Positions 12,313 through 24,240 of a DNA stretch of 64,000 nt are shown here, one piece after another; position 1 is the first letter of the stretch, and the number at the start of each line of letters is the position of its first letter. The position numbers and the translations under genes were made by a program. This stretch comes from Epiperipatus broadwayi (taxonomy: Eukaryota; Onychophora; Udeonychophora; Euonychophora; Peripatidae), in contig JAQFVV010012670.1 in NCBI GenBank assembly GCA_028023455.1, positions 1,159,001 through 1,223,000 of the forward strand. Reading direction: 5' to 3'. The notes below the pieces were generated by a model, which worked only from the letters and a program-made list of their open reading frames with translations, did no database searches and was not told the DNA's origin.

Positions 12313-12689
12313 AAATAACACAATAGCTACTAAAATTTATAGATGAATATCTGAACAAACATTTCAAAAAATAGCATGCTACAAGAATTTTCTTTAATAG
12401 CATTAGTGTTTATAGTTTATGTCAACCCATTAATTTAAAAAAAATGACAATTTGTTTGAGGGCTTTACCTATTACGTATAGGATTCAAAATTAGTATTGC
12501 CACCTTTATTGACAATGGCATAATTATTACTCAAGATGTAACTGAAATTATAATGCATATATTGAAAGATTTACAGCTGAAAACAGGATCCATATCAAAC
12601 CATATTGAACAACTTTGAAATTGGCTATAGGTAAAAAAAAAAAATACAATCATAATTTCAAGAAACTCTAAACATTTTTTTAGTTTTTT

Positions 12690-13494
12690 CCACAGTAACA
12701 AAAACTAACTTATTCTTATTATTTTTAACACAAAATGAAACATTACACACATCCTTACATATATCCTTAAAAATTTTTACTTGATCATTTGAAATATATG
12801 GAATAGATATCTATTTTTTAGTATCAAACTTCAACTCCTTTAAATCATTATAACTCTTTTTAAACTGACATAATGTATTGTTAATCTGTTCAATCTTATA
12901 ACCAACCTTAAACAAATCCTTGGCAAATAACTCAATATTTTTTAATTTATCAAACTGGTAATGACATAATTTTTCATTACGAAACAAAAAAGATCTAAAA
13001 CTTGCCATTTTATGCATAATTGGTACTTTTGATCTATTTTAAATGGACAAGTGAAATTTTTTAAGAATATATATATAAGAATGTATGTAATGTTTCATTT
13101 TGTGTTACAAATAATGTGAATAAATTAATGAATAATTCTAAAAATGTTATACCTGTTAAGCAGAAAATGTTATTTATCAAATTTTTTGTTGATGTATATT
13201 ATCATATATAGGCGAATCAAGGTGCAGTATTGAAAAAAGATTAAAGAAGCATGAACTATTATATAAGTATGTGAAAAGTAAAGATAATAGTGATTTAATG
13301 ACTGCTTCAGTTTTTTTGGACCATGGAAGGACATGTAAATATAAATTTAAGTTTGATATTGAAAGTGTTAAGATTCTTCATGAAGAGAGAAACCATAATT
13401 AGATAAAAATTAAAGAGGCAATATTAATAAATAGAAATAAATTGAATATAATAATCAAGCGGCTAATGTTAAAATTTGGGAATTGTGAGTTTTG
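12690..13494. mobile_element. PLE-4: 5'-inverted Penelope-like relic
   Basis: The minus strand from about 13020 to 12690 encodes the post-RT linker (KMASFRSFLFRNEKLCHYQF, then IPYISNDQ and VSFCV). The plus strand from about 13085 to 13494 continues the same protein: VTNNVNKLMNNSKNV, then the GIY-YIG part GESRCSIEKRLKKHELLYKY, SASVF-like TASVFLDHGR, and EAILINRNKLN with the expected catalytic-Glu helix. The two halves are head to head. Both contain the same word aatgtttcattttgtgtta (around 12721-12744 inverted, around 13089-13110 direct). This order is what internal second-strand (twin) priming during target-primed reverse transcription would give. The copy is broken by stops. Confidence 0.8.
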
Positions 13495-13959
13495 AGTTGA
13501 TGAAGTTTGTCTCCATTATGTTTTTTTTTTAATTTAATGACAGTTGAGGAGAGTTAAGGAATTAACTGAAAGTACTTCAATAGATTGAAAGATTTTATAT
13601 AATAGTTAATTACCATTATATTTATTATTTTTATTACAATAGTTTTCAATTAATTGACATTTTATTTGTATTTTATATTTATATAAGACCAAATGATCTT
13701 TAAAAAGCATCTATTGTAGAATAAAAATCTTTACAATATTTTTTTAAAGAGGAACTGTGAAAAAGAAAGCTGGATGCTAGAAGTTTGAATTGTTTTTCTT
13801 TCTTATTTTGTTTTTACCTACGAAAAGCTAAATATCTATTTTCTAATCAATATTGAATAATTAGTTGGATTAGCTATGCTTGGCTATTTAAAAAAATTGC
13901 AAGTCTGAATGCATCCTGAATAAAATTCTAAGTTTAACATGAATCAGATTCAAACCTGG

Positions 13960-14345
13960 ATATATATATATATATCTCAATCATTAAAAGCCAGTCAACA
14001 CTTAGACAATCCCAATATCAATAACAATCAACAATTTTAAATTGTTATCAAGGCACTCTCCTGTTAACAATAATATATGTAAAATGAGCATACTAATAGA
14101 TTTTTTCTGAATATTTCTATCCTCAGACCAGTTTCTCTGGATGGTGCTAGGACATTCAGGGATTATATTTAAAAATACCAGGTCAAGCCCCAGAATTTAT
14201 CTAATAGTTACTTATTAAGTAGAAAATCTGAAAATTTCAGACATTCATATGTCTTCAAATCCAGCTATCTAACTTAAATAGCCATATGGAACTGAACTAA
14301 GTTCAGATACACCATATATTAATAAATTTAGCAATGTAAAATTGC
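13960..14345 (-). repeat. HR-C/HR-B mosaic repeat
   Basis: 14159-14345 matches the body of HR-B (32620-32815). 14100-14160 instead matches the ribozyme 3' side of HR-C (on the minus strand gaaactggtctgaggatag). 13976-14075 matches 42785-42880 in reverse orientation. So this copy joins modules from different families. The CUGANGA half of the ribozyme is deleted here. Confidence 0.65.
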
Positions 14346-14378
14346 CAAAGCCTCAAAAACAAAACAATAACAGTGAGG

Positions 14379-14674
14379 AAATCAAATCATATATTATATG
14401 ACTTAATTTAATAAGCTTGTACTACAAATGTTATATAATAAACAGGCTAATAGCTTTTAACAAGCTTTTCTGAATATCCCTATCTTCAGATTAGTTTCTG
14501 GTATTACTATAATACCTGAATGTCCTAGTATCTCATTGACAATCGCCAGAGCTAGAAAACAGTCTGAGGATAAGGATATTCAGAAAAGCTTGTTAAGAGC
14601 TATTAGCACGCTCATTATATAACATTTGTAATACAAGCGTATTAAATTAAGTCACGTGATATATGACTTGATTT
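14379..14674 (+). repeat. HR-C fold-back repeat
   Basis: A 296-bp element with inverted arms of roughly 120 bp: it starts aaatcaaatcatatattata and ends atatgacttgattt. The arms differ by point changes and the centre is about 50 bp. The right half carries a decayed hammerhead. Confidence 0.8.
14529..14572 (+). ncRNA. Decayed hammerhead ribozyme motif (HR-C)
   Basis: Order of parts: tatctca, ttgacaa (core CUGANGA with two transitions), tcgc-caga-gcta (stem II TGGC/GCCA with two changes), gaaaac, agtc, tgaggata. The stem I strands TATCCTCA and TGAGGATA would pair over 8 bp if one lost C is allowed for. Probably inactive. Confidence 0.5.
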
Positions 14675-17205
14675 GTTTGCAATATATATATATATGAATA
14701 TTGTAATCATTCAGATTACAAGCCCAAATAATACTATATATTTCAATCAATTAAACATAGAATAAATTGAAAAATGCTTCAAATGAATTTCTCCATTTCT
14801 TAACATTTGGAATCAAGCCCTTATTAGTAAGATAGCTAAACTATAATCAGCAAATGCGTGCCACCTTTGTTATTAAAATAAATATTTTCAATTTTATATC
14901 TAATCGTTATCAGAAATTAGGTATCTGGATAAACAATCTTGCTTAAACATTTCCAAAATTAAAATAAATTTATAAAAAATATAACATTGTTCAGCCAATT
15001 TCTACATGTATATATAAATAATTTATTCATCTAATCACGTATATTTGAAATGATAAATTGAGTATACATTTTCAAATTAGTTATTTTAATCCCTTGTTTT
15101 AAATAAAAATTATTATAAATAATTTTGTGTGATGAGTTCTTCAGAATTAAAACAGGATACTAATTTTATTAAAAAAAAAAAAAAAAATGTAATAAGAAGT
15201 ATAATAAACTGTAATATAAGTATAGCTCCAAGTTATATTTTCTTTTTTTAATTTATTGAAGGCAGATCACAAAAATGACTTTTTAAATTTCAAAGTAAGT
15301 TTATTCTATCATAAAAAAGCGGTGTTGTAAAATTTAGGCTATATCTTAAGGGTAATCTACTATCCAATTCTGACCCGTCCTTTCTGAGTTCTGGAGGCTA
15401 AGGTGTAGGAAGAGTTTACTTTGACTTTTTCTAGGGCTAAATATTGAAGCTAGATCAGATTTAATAGCAGTCAAATTAGAATGTCCATTGCTGAAAGATA
15501 AAATATGCCAGAGTATACATATACTATTCCAGATCATTAAAAATTATGTCTTTCAGATGAAACTTTATGACCAGAAGACAATATGAACAGAAAACAGATA
15601 ATTTCAAACATTTAAGTACATCTAAACTAATTTTTTTCTTTTTCGTTTTTTAAAAAATATATTTTAAAAAGAGTCTCACTATATACATACATTTTCTAAT
15701 CACACAGTCATAAAGTTGTATTGCATATACATGGTAAGCTATCACGATAGGATAATTTATTTTTGCTTTTTGATCTAGTAATTACATTTTAGACTTTTTA
15801 GAGTGAATAAATCTATTATTAACAAAAATCTTAGCTCACATCATCATCAGAGCTATTGGTTTATCATCTGTAGGTGTATTAACATAATATCGCTTGATTC
15901 TATTTATAAAGCTTACTACAGTAAACAAGGATATTTCCTTTCTTCATTCTAATAGCTAATACTAGAGTAGAAAAAGGACAAATGCATCTGTATTATCTCT
16001 CTCCAGTTTTGTTTCTTCTTTACAAGAAGCTTAACTCAACACTATTCCTTGAATATATTTGGCAATTCTTTATGAAATTTTCCTTTTTTGCTTTGGATAA
16101 TATTAAATAAAACTCTACAGTCTCTCTTTTCATTGATCTTTTTCAATAAAATTTCTGAGAACTTTTTTGTGTTGTTCTTCATTAAATACTTTTTTCTAAT
16201 TGTTTTTTAATAATTATCTAAGATCCTTTTAATTTTTAAGATTCTTGTCACTTAATCGTTCAATATTTGTTAAATTATATATATAATACATTGGAAAATA
16301 TGCATTAGAGGATAATATGTGAAAACTTGTCTGTGGTATATAAACATATTTTCTTTTAGCGTTCTAATTAGTTAACATTGGGCAGATTCTCAATAAAAAG
16401 CTTAGAAAAAAGTCTTTAGATGTAAAACATTTATAGATCAGAGTTGTGCAAGTTATCGTAATTTTGCATCTTTCCATGGATGTGAAAGTTAGTTGGGAAA
16501 AATTATGATGGCAAAAACTTATGAGAATATCTACTTTTAAAAAGCATATTAAAATTTGTTATAACCACTTTTTATAATAAGAACCAATATGTAGAGTTAT
16601 TGATTTAAAATTATTAAACTCCAAAAAAAATTAAAATTGTAATGCTTATTAAATTTAGGGTTATCACTATATTGTATCAAACAATGATCGAATATATATA
16701 TATATAATTGCCTAAAAAACTTCTGAGTGATATTCATCATTGTGATAATTGTAAGAAGGAATTCGATGACATCTAAAAATCTATTCAGCATAAATTTGAT
16801 AACTCAAATATCATTTGCTACATCAAGATTGCAACATATCATTTCTAATTTCATTAGAAAAAAAGCAACAAATTTGTAAATCGATTCCTATTACCAAGAA
16901 AGAAGATATTGAAAAAAGGGGAAAAAGTGAAGAAAAATATTTCTGATAGATTATTTTGTAAAGACAAAAAATGAATACAGTGGCCATCTTTTAATTTCTG
17001 TTTTTATTGTATTATGTTATTCGATCACCTTTAAAAATGACATCTCAAAACTGCATATTAGAAATAATAAAAATAAAAGGATTATTTGATTACGATATGT
17101 GTTAATCTGATTTTAAAGACATTAATACTTTTAGAAATTATACTAAAATTTATTGTCCTGTTAAGGATTTTTTTTATACATTTAAAAACTGTAACATTAT
17201 CTTTT
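14675..17205. other. AT-rich spacer, nothing certain
   Basis: Open frames near 15.4 and 16.6 kb (minus strand) show no family signature. Codon-like lysine-rich text near 16.0-16.2 kb (minus) could be old transposon coding sequence but I cannot identify it. Confidence 0.35.
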
Positions 17206-17312
17206 GTATAGCCAAGAGGTCAGTGCAGCCGCCTTACAAGCAAGCAGTTGGTTGCAGACGGTTGTTGCGGGTTCACCTCCCAGCGGATGCTATGACATAT
17301 GGAAAGAAAAAA
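17206..17312 (+). mobile_element. tRNA-derived SINE, subtype C
   Basis: The A-box region gccaagaggtcagtgcagcc is followed by gccttacaagcaagcag, the subtype-specific stretch ttggttgcagacggttgt, a B-box region and the common tail gctatgacatatgg plus an A-rich end. Closest relatives are at 36341-36450 and 60626-60736. Confidence 0.8.
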
Positions 17313-17429
17313 GTGAATTGTAAGCTAATTATCTAAATGTCCTCTTTGTTTCATTTGATTGGTTGAATTGGGTGATCTCAAAGTTACTTGGATTCTATAT
17401 CTTATATATCTAGGACAGATTATGACCCT

Positions 17430-17678
17430 CCTAGTTGTAATATTCTAAGATCTAGGTGCAGTGCTCTCAGATCCAAGGCTCCTCGCTGACGAAGGCCACA
17501 AGCCAGAAACTAGTCTGGGTATATTGGATGAGTAGGCACTAGATGGGGATTTTATGCACAAACCTTCTGGCATCCATTGATTACTCTATCTTGCTGTGTG
17601 TGGCAATACGTATAGTGAGTTTTGCCTGTTTTAACAACAGTTATACACAAGCATAAGAAGTGGTGGTCATGTGATGTT
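17430..17678 (+). repeat. HR-A repeat, right half with hammerhead
   Basis: Carries the family sequence from the ribozyme to the 3' end (cataagaagtggtggtcatg). It lacks the inverted left arm of the nested full copy at 19957-20362. Confidence 0.85.
17480..17521 (+). ncRNA. Hammerhead ribozyme motif (HR-A copy)
   Basis: tcctcg, core ctgacga, aggc-cacaa-gcca, gaaactagtc, tgggta. The core is intact; the closing base pair of stem II is A/A in this family, which weakens the call. Confidence 0.6.
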
Positions 17679-18605
17679 AACTGTAACATCCTCACCAATC
17701 CTTTCACTTTTGAATATAAAGTTAATGTTTTGTTGTCTGTTGCTGGCTCTGAGGAATTATCTTTAAATATGGACCTTAAAGTACATGAAGTACCTCAGTT
17801 TTTTTGAATTAACAACATGCAGGGCTGCTGACATTCAGCATATTAATATATCTGGGAAAGATAATTCTGGAAGTGATATATTTAAGGAAAATTTTTCCAC
17901 CAGGAAAATGGATATAGATGGTAAATGTTGCTGCAAAAAAGCTATAATGTAAAAAGTATTATAAAGTTATTCAATGATTAGAGACATATGGAAATACATT
18001 AGTAAGCAATATAAAGAGAATAACATAAGGGTATCATTTGCAAGGGTTTTAGATATTGTTAAAATATTAGAAAAAATGAAAATAACAATAATGCCAGTGT
18101 TTTTAAAGTTAGAAGAAAAAGTAAAGGCACCATTGATGTAAAAAGTGGGCATGTCCTTTACTACAAAGGCAGGAGTATTGGAAGCACAAATAGAGTGGAA
18201 TTTATTATAAAGTGAAAGAACAGCATTGTGGAGATTGATGATATATCAGACAGAGTGAAGAAGATTAATCATTTAATGGAAAATTCCAAATGTAAATAAT
18301 TGAGATTTACACCCCAACAAGTTCTAATTATAATAAAAAAAATAGATGATTTTTACATGGACATACAAAATGCTGTTGATTGGATCAAACAATATTTTAA
18401 AATTCTCATGATTTTTAGTGCTAGAATTGATAGACAATTGAAAGGTGAAACCGCTGTGGGTAAATTTGGTTGTTGGTGATAAAAATGAATGAAGACTCAG
18501 GTTTGTGGAGTTTACAGAAAAAAAAAGTATATTATTTTTTTTAAAAAAATGTTAATTGCAAATGGATATGGAAACATTAAAATAGAGATAAAATAGAATT
18601 AGATT

Positions 18606-18718
18606 GAATCTAATGTTCTAGCTTCTCATTGAAGAGAGCCATAGCTCGAAACCGGGATGGGGACAATCATAGATTAAGGCTTCAGGTACTTTCTCTTGTA
18701 GCATTGATCGTAAAAAAA
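18606..18718 (+). mobile_element. HR-E: 113-bp retroposed element with A tail
   Basis: A short insert in the RTE relic flanked by a perfect 13-15-bp duplication, aaatagaattagatt, at 18591-18605 and 18719-18733. It ends in nine or more A residues. Removing it restores the RTE reading ELDYIL. It contains a hammerhead-like fold (18623-18663). No other copy is seen in this window. Confidence 0.85.
18623..18663 (+). ncRNA. Hammerhead-like motif (HR-E)
   Basis: ttctca, core ttgaaga (C3 changed to T, position 7 is A), perfect stem II gagc-cata-gctc, gaa, accggg, a, tgggga. The stem I strands TTCTCA and TGGGGA pair over 6 positions with wobbles. Stem III self-complementarity is lost at one base. Confidence 0.6.
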
Positions 18719-20066
18719 AAATAGAATTAGATTATATTTTGTCTAACAAAAAATATGTCTTTCAAGACTGTAATATTTTTAATAAACTCAAAAGTGTCCA
18801 TCAGTTAATGAAATGTAAGATATGTATTAATGAAAAAACATTAAAGACAAAAACTGTTAAAAAAAACAGCATTAATAATTGACATTCCTAACTTTTTGAA
18901 ATACTCAGATAAATTTAAATTAGATGTTAAAAATCATTTAAAAATAGCATATTCTGAAGATAGTTCAAACTTGACTGAAATCAATAAGGAGATAACTGAT
19001 GCACTATTAAAAATTGCAAAAAATATAGTTGGCACAAAAAAGCAATAATTTATCAGTAAATTTTCTACTGAGAAATAGAGTACTTAAAGAGAAGATGAGA
19101 TATGAACAATTTTTAAATTAATATTTTAAGAAAAATTGAATATCTAGAGTTTTGTAAAATATGAAAAATTAATAACAATAAAATATAATTGTGAATTAGC
19201 AAAGAAGAGAATAAGAATTTTAAAAGTATAAAACAACATCTTGGTATTGGAAGGAAAATTATTTCTGCAACAAGAAGAAAATTTGGAACTACTAATAAGA
19301 AGATAAATAATATAAAATATATGGAAGAGTTCTATAAAGAGTTATATATCAAAGAAGAACAAAAAAAAACCCCACCAAAGTACCCCCTAAAATTATTACA
19401 TTTTCTGAATTGCCCAGCAGTTTAAATTAAGAAGTGAGATATGCAATTAAATCTATGAAAAGAGAACAAATTCCATAAAATAATAGTACTATAGTTGATA
19501 TATTAAAAGAAGCAAGTAAAGAAATAAAAAAGTTATATATCAAGTGCCCATGTGATAAATATGTACCAAGTGATTGAAAGAATGCAATAATAATATTAAT
19601 ATATAAAAAATTGTGATAAAGAAGATATTAAAAATTATAAACCTATCAGTCTTCTATTAAATAGTTCTATATAAAATCTTTATCAAAAAAATTACAAGTT
19701 GATTACAGCAAATTTTGGATTTTAACGCTGAAAGAATAAGCTGGATTTAAAAGGGTTTAGTACTGAGGGTCATATCCAGGTATTGAGAAAGTTACAAAAG
19801 GACCAGTAAATGTGAGTTACTATTATGCTTTTGATTTGTAGATTACAAAAAAGCATGTGATTTTTTTTAAGCATTTCTATATCATGAAGATACGGGCCTA
19901 GAATTTTTTATATTCTGCAGAATATTTATCAAAGTGCAGTAGCAATAATTAGATTAAAACAGGCAAAACTCACTATACGTATTGCCACACACAGCAAGCT
20001 AGAGTAATCAATGGATGCCAGAAGGCTTGTGCATAAAATCCCCATCTAGTGCCGACTCATCCAATA

Positions 20067-20108
20067 TCCCCAGACTAGTTTCTGGCTCATGGCCTTCGTC
20101 AGTGAGGA
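20067..20108 (-). ncRNA. Hammerhead ribozyme motif (HR-A left arm)
   Basis: Minus strand: TCCTCA, core CTGACGA, AGGC-CATGA-GCCA, GAA, self-complementary ACTAGT, C, TGGGGA. The core is complete and stem I is 6 bp with one wobble. Stem II has 3 G-C pairs but an A/A closing position. Confidence 0.65.
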
Positions 20109-20153
20109 GCCTCGGATCAGAGAGCACTGCACCTAGATCTTAGGAACCAAGGC

Positions 20154-20195
20154 TCCTCACTGACAAAGGCCACAAGCCAGAAACTAGTCTAGGAT
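20154..20195 (+). ncRNA. Hammerhead ribozyme motif (HR-A right arm)
   Basis: Same order as the left arm, but the core reads ctgacaa (G8 to A) and stem I 3' reads tagga; this copy is probably inactive. Confidence 0.5.
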
Positions 20196-21260
20196 ATTGG
20201 ATGAGTAGGCACTAGATGAGGATTTTATGCACAAGCCTTCTGGCATCCATTGATTACTCTGGCTTTCTGTGTGTGGCAATACGTATAGTGAGTTTTGCCT
20301 GTTCTAACAACAGTTATACACAAGCATAAGAAGTGGTGGTCACGTGATGTTTATTAGCTTAAAATAATTAGATTACATGGTGAGCTAAAAAGATTAAAAT
20401 TGAAAATAGTGTGATTCATTATCTTCAAAACTTTTTAGAATAGTTTTACAAAAAATATTTTGTGGATTAAAATGGGATGTTAAGAAAGTAGATGCAATTG
20501 GAGAGTACTTAAATTATCAAGATTTTGCAGATGTGGTTATTTTTAAAAATAATACTTAAGAGCTTCAAGAACTGTTACAAGAATTATCCAATGAAAGTAA
20601 AAGAGCAGAACTAAAGATTAATCCTAAAAAGACTGAAGTAATATTCAATGGATTTTCTCAGAAAAACAAAATAAAAATTGATAATGATGAGTTAGAAAAT
20701 GTTAACAACTACAAATATCTTGATCATATTATTAATACAAATGGAAATGTAATAAATAAAATTAATCATACAATTAAATTCAGATGGAGTGTTTGTGCAG
20801 AAATAATTTACTATTAAATGGAAATATGAAAATATGTTTGAAATAAACATTTTTAACAATTGAGATTTGGATGCTTGAATAGTAATATAGAAATTTCAGA
20901 ACAATTAACAAAATATGGAGAAATGTATATTAAGAATATAAGAAGATATCAAAAATGAAATACATGGGTGAGAGAATAAATAGGTATCAATGATCCCATT
21001 AAAAAGGTAAGAGAGCGAAATGGAGCTAGGCTGTTCACATTGCTAGAAGAGATGATAATAGATGTATAGTTAAAGTTATTGGTTTGCAAGAGATTGTAAA
21101 AGACTTAGAAAGAAAGCATGTGTGAGGTAGATGGATGAAATAAGAATATTTAATGGTCTATTAATAATAATAAGAGGCTAAAGGTCAGAAAAACTGGATT
21201 AAATTTAGAGAAACCTTCATCCTACCATGGACCAATAATTGTTAAAAATAATGATGATGT

Positions 21261-22086
21261 CAATGAAGATAAATCATATTATACAAGAAGATAACAAATG
21301 AAAAAACATAATGAAGATAATTTGAAGATAAGAAAATTATGTATATGAAAAAATGATTGAATAGATAAGAGATTGTGAAGTTATTGCTGAATTTTCACAA
21401 TAGGATAAATTTAAGTGAGATTTGTGGAATCAAGTTGAGGTTAAAATATCTGTGTAAAATAGTGATGTGTAAGATATATTTATCAGAAATAATGAATTTT
21501 TAAAAGTGATAGAATACTAGAAAAATGAAACTTCAAAGCATTCAAACTTAACATGAAAGAATATTGATAATAAAAGTATTATGTTTAACACGTGTACTTT
21601 GTTTTGATATATAAATACCTGTTTTTACCATGACAAATTATATTTTAAAACACCCTAACTGAAATACCATTAAAAAAAAACAACAACAGGGTAGAATATA
21701 TACAAATGATAAACATACTTATGAAAAGTAGTACAGTAAAAAAAAAAACTGAATTGATCAGAAGGATAGGTGATATAAGAGTAGAAACAGTAAAAAAAAA
21801 TATATAAATGAAAGATCAAAGATATTGATTTCATAACTGTATAATAAAGTAGAGAAATGAAGACAATTGGAAGATTTTATAGGAGAAAAGTTTAACTACT
21901 ACATGTCAGTTTACAAGTGCGATAATTATTATTTGAATACATCCATTTTGATGACATCTTCAAGAATAAATGGTAATTATTCTTTACTAATTATTTTATT
22001 TAGTTGCAAATTATTTATTTTTTAGTCTAGATGTAGCCTTTAAACTCAATTAAAGATTAATATATTAATTATTAAATTCCAAAGCG
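21261..22086. other. AT-rich spacer
   Basis: No gene. The end (about 21980-22080) shares the dispersed fragment taaactcaattaaagatta with 3.1, 25.65 and 36.67 kb. Confidence 0.45.
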
Positions 22087-22440
22087 TATAAAATTTGCAG
22101 ATGATATGGTTCTTATAGTCGAGGATGAAAAGTATCTTCAGAATATGTTGAATAAATTGGAAGAAAAATGTATGGAAAGTGAACTAAAGATTAATATTGA
22201 GAAGACTAAGTGTTTATGAATAGGAAGAAATGCAAAACTGCAAATTGAAATCTGTGATAACAAAGTTTAACAAGTAAATGGATTTAGATATTTGGGTAGT
22301 TGGATGAATGAAGATGGAAGAAGTGAAGAAGTTAGAAAAAGATAACATTAGCAACAGAGGCATTTATTAAGAGAAATAAAATATTTTGGGGACCTTGGAA
22401 GAGAGAATTGAGAAAAAGATTTATTAAATGCAATGGGTGG
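22087..22440 (+). pseudogene. Non-LTR RT fragment (FADD region)
   Basis: Reads IKFADDMVLIVEDEKYLQNM, then LNKLEEKCMESELKINIEKT, then GFRYLGSWMNEDG and REIKYFGDLGRELRKRFI. These are RT motif C (FADD), the following helix, motif D (KINIEKTK) and motif E (FRYLG) of a non-LTR retrotransposon different from the RTE family. Internal stops show decay. There is no upstream domain. Confidence 0.75.
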
Positions 22441-22500
22441 AGTATCGAAATTGTGAGTGCAGAAAATTTGAAATCTGTCAATTAAACTATAGTAATCTAT

Positions 22501-22794
22501 TTGTATTTTTATATTGGACTATTTCCATCATCTAATATGTGTGTTGAATGTCTTTAGCACAATTTAATTTTATTTAAATATTCCAAATACATTCAACTGT
22601 TAGTAATATCACAGCAAACAGGTTCGTATATGCACCAACTGTAATATCACAGCAAACAAGTTACTACATGAACCAACTGTTTAGTAATATCAATTAAATT
22701 GTTCTAAAGACACTCAACACACATATTAGATGATGGAAATAGTCCAATATAAAAATACAACTAGAACATCACCACCACAAACCTTCAAAAAAAT
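22501..22794 (+). mobile_element. HR-F fold-back with 15-bp target duplication
   Basis: Inverted arms of about 66 bp (22501-22566 and 22695-22760) with a tail to 22794 ending in an A run. It is flanked by perfect copies of actatagtaatctat (22486-22500 and 22795-22809). A related tail lies near 43620-43660 (gatgatggaaatagtcca). I do not find a convincing hammerhead in it. The same architecture, one inverted truncated arm plus a longer right arm, is seen in HR-A. Confidence 0.8.
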
Positions 22795-22803
22795 ACTATA
22801 GTA

Positions 22804-23169
<366 letters not shown>

Positions 23170-24240
23170 AAAACAAATGATGAAGATATGTATAAGAGAT
23201 TGTGATCTGGACCAACTAATAAGAGCTGGTTTAGCATGATATGGTTATCTTAGGGATCATTTGTTTTTGTTCATATGTCTTTGATTATATGTTTCAGTAA
23301 TGTGTGATGGAAGTTTGAAAAATATTTAAATACATATTATATGAAGTTAAGCTTAAGTATCTTTTTTAAAAAAGTGTTTATGAATTAAATTATAACATGC
23401 TATATAGATCACTCGAAAAAGTATATGTTTCTAAGGCATTTATAGTGTGAGAGGTTTGTCTGATTTCTGGCTAATGAATGATTGTGATAGGATTGAGCTA
23501 AGATGAAAGATGCACTGAGATAATAATATAATTTGACAATAGATATATATATATCACCATTATTAAATTTTCTAATAGAACTATTTTTGTGCTACAGATG
23601 GAATTCCAGTGTGACATTATACATATCCTAATTTCATATATTTATATATTAAAACAAATTTTATCACAGGTAACACATATAGAAGATATATTTATTGGCT
23701 TATCTGTGTATAATTAGTAGTATATTGTTCCAATGTTTTGGTGATTGCATCTAACATTGGATTTTGGCTTAATGGTTAGAAGATATGCTTACCATGCCAT
23801 CAATATGAAATATAGATTAAGGTAAAACTGTGAGTTTTTTTTTAAATCCCAAGAAATCTTTGAATTTTTTTTAGCTACCTATCCCATAGTCAACTCAATT
23901 ACATTCAAATTACTAAAATAAATGGATATATAACTAATTTTGACTAGAGAATAAAGAAAAAAAGGAAAATTTGAATCTTACTATCAAATCTTCAATTGTC
24001 TTCACTGTTTTTCTGCAGATATTTGCTGGAGGAAAAATCTGAAAGCGCAAAAATTAAACTGTTTTGTTCACAGATATATATTAATCATGATAAAAAAAAA
24101 ACTTGAAAACAAGCATTAAAAATTTTTTTGATTTCCCATGTAGGGCTTAAAAGAATATATTTTTCTTTCACTATCTCTATGCTAAATATGGTTAGCTTTA
24201 CTAAGAAATAGATGTCACATGATAGTTTTTAATAAATCCC
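23170..24240. other. AT-rich spacer, nothing recognised
   Basis: No ORF or repeat family identified. Confidence 0.4.

Larger units (their letters stand above)
19957..20362. mobile_element. HR-A, full copy with 13-bp target duplication
   Basis: A 406-bp insert in the RTE relic flanked by perfect copies of aataattagatta (19944-19956 and 20363-20375). The left part (from about 19959) is the reverse complement of the right part, and the right part extends further (to cacgtgatgtttattag). Each arm carries a hammerhead, so the two ribozymes point in opposite directions. Excising it restores the RTE frame around AIIRLHGEL. Confidence 0.9.
18030..21260 (+). pseudogene. Old RTE-type retrotransposon copy with nested insertions
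   Basis: A decayed relative of the full-length RTE at 44326-47521. Recognisable in order: endonuclease VRRKSKGTIDVKSGHVLYYK (near 18110) and VEIDDISDRV; ELDYIL...KYVFQDCNIF (near 18725); RT NIYQSAVAIIRL (near 19925), DFADVVIFKNNT and ELQELLQELSNESKR (near 20520), INPKKTEVIFNGFSQKNKIK; and the C-terminal RTE block near 20950-21200 (WVRE, INDPIKKVRE). It ends with gatgatg-type repeats typical of RTE tails. Many stops and frameshifts are present. A hammerhead-bearing 113-bp insert (18606-18718) and an HR-A copy (19957-20362) interrupt it. Confidence 0.85.
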
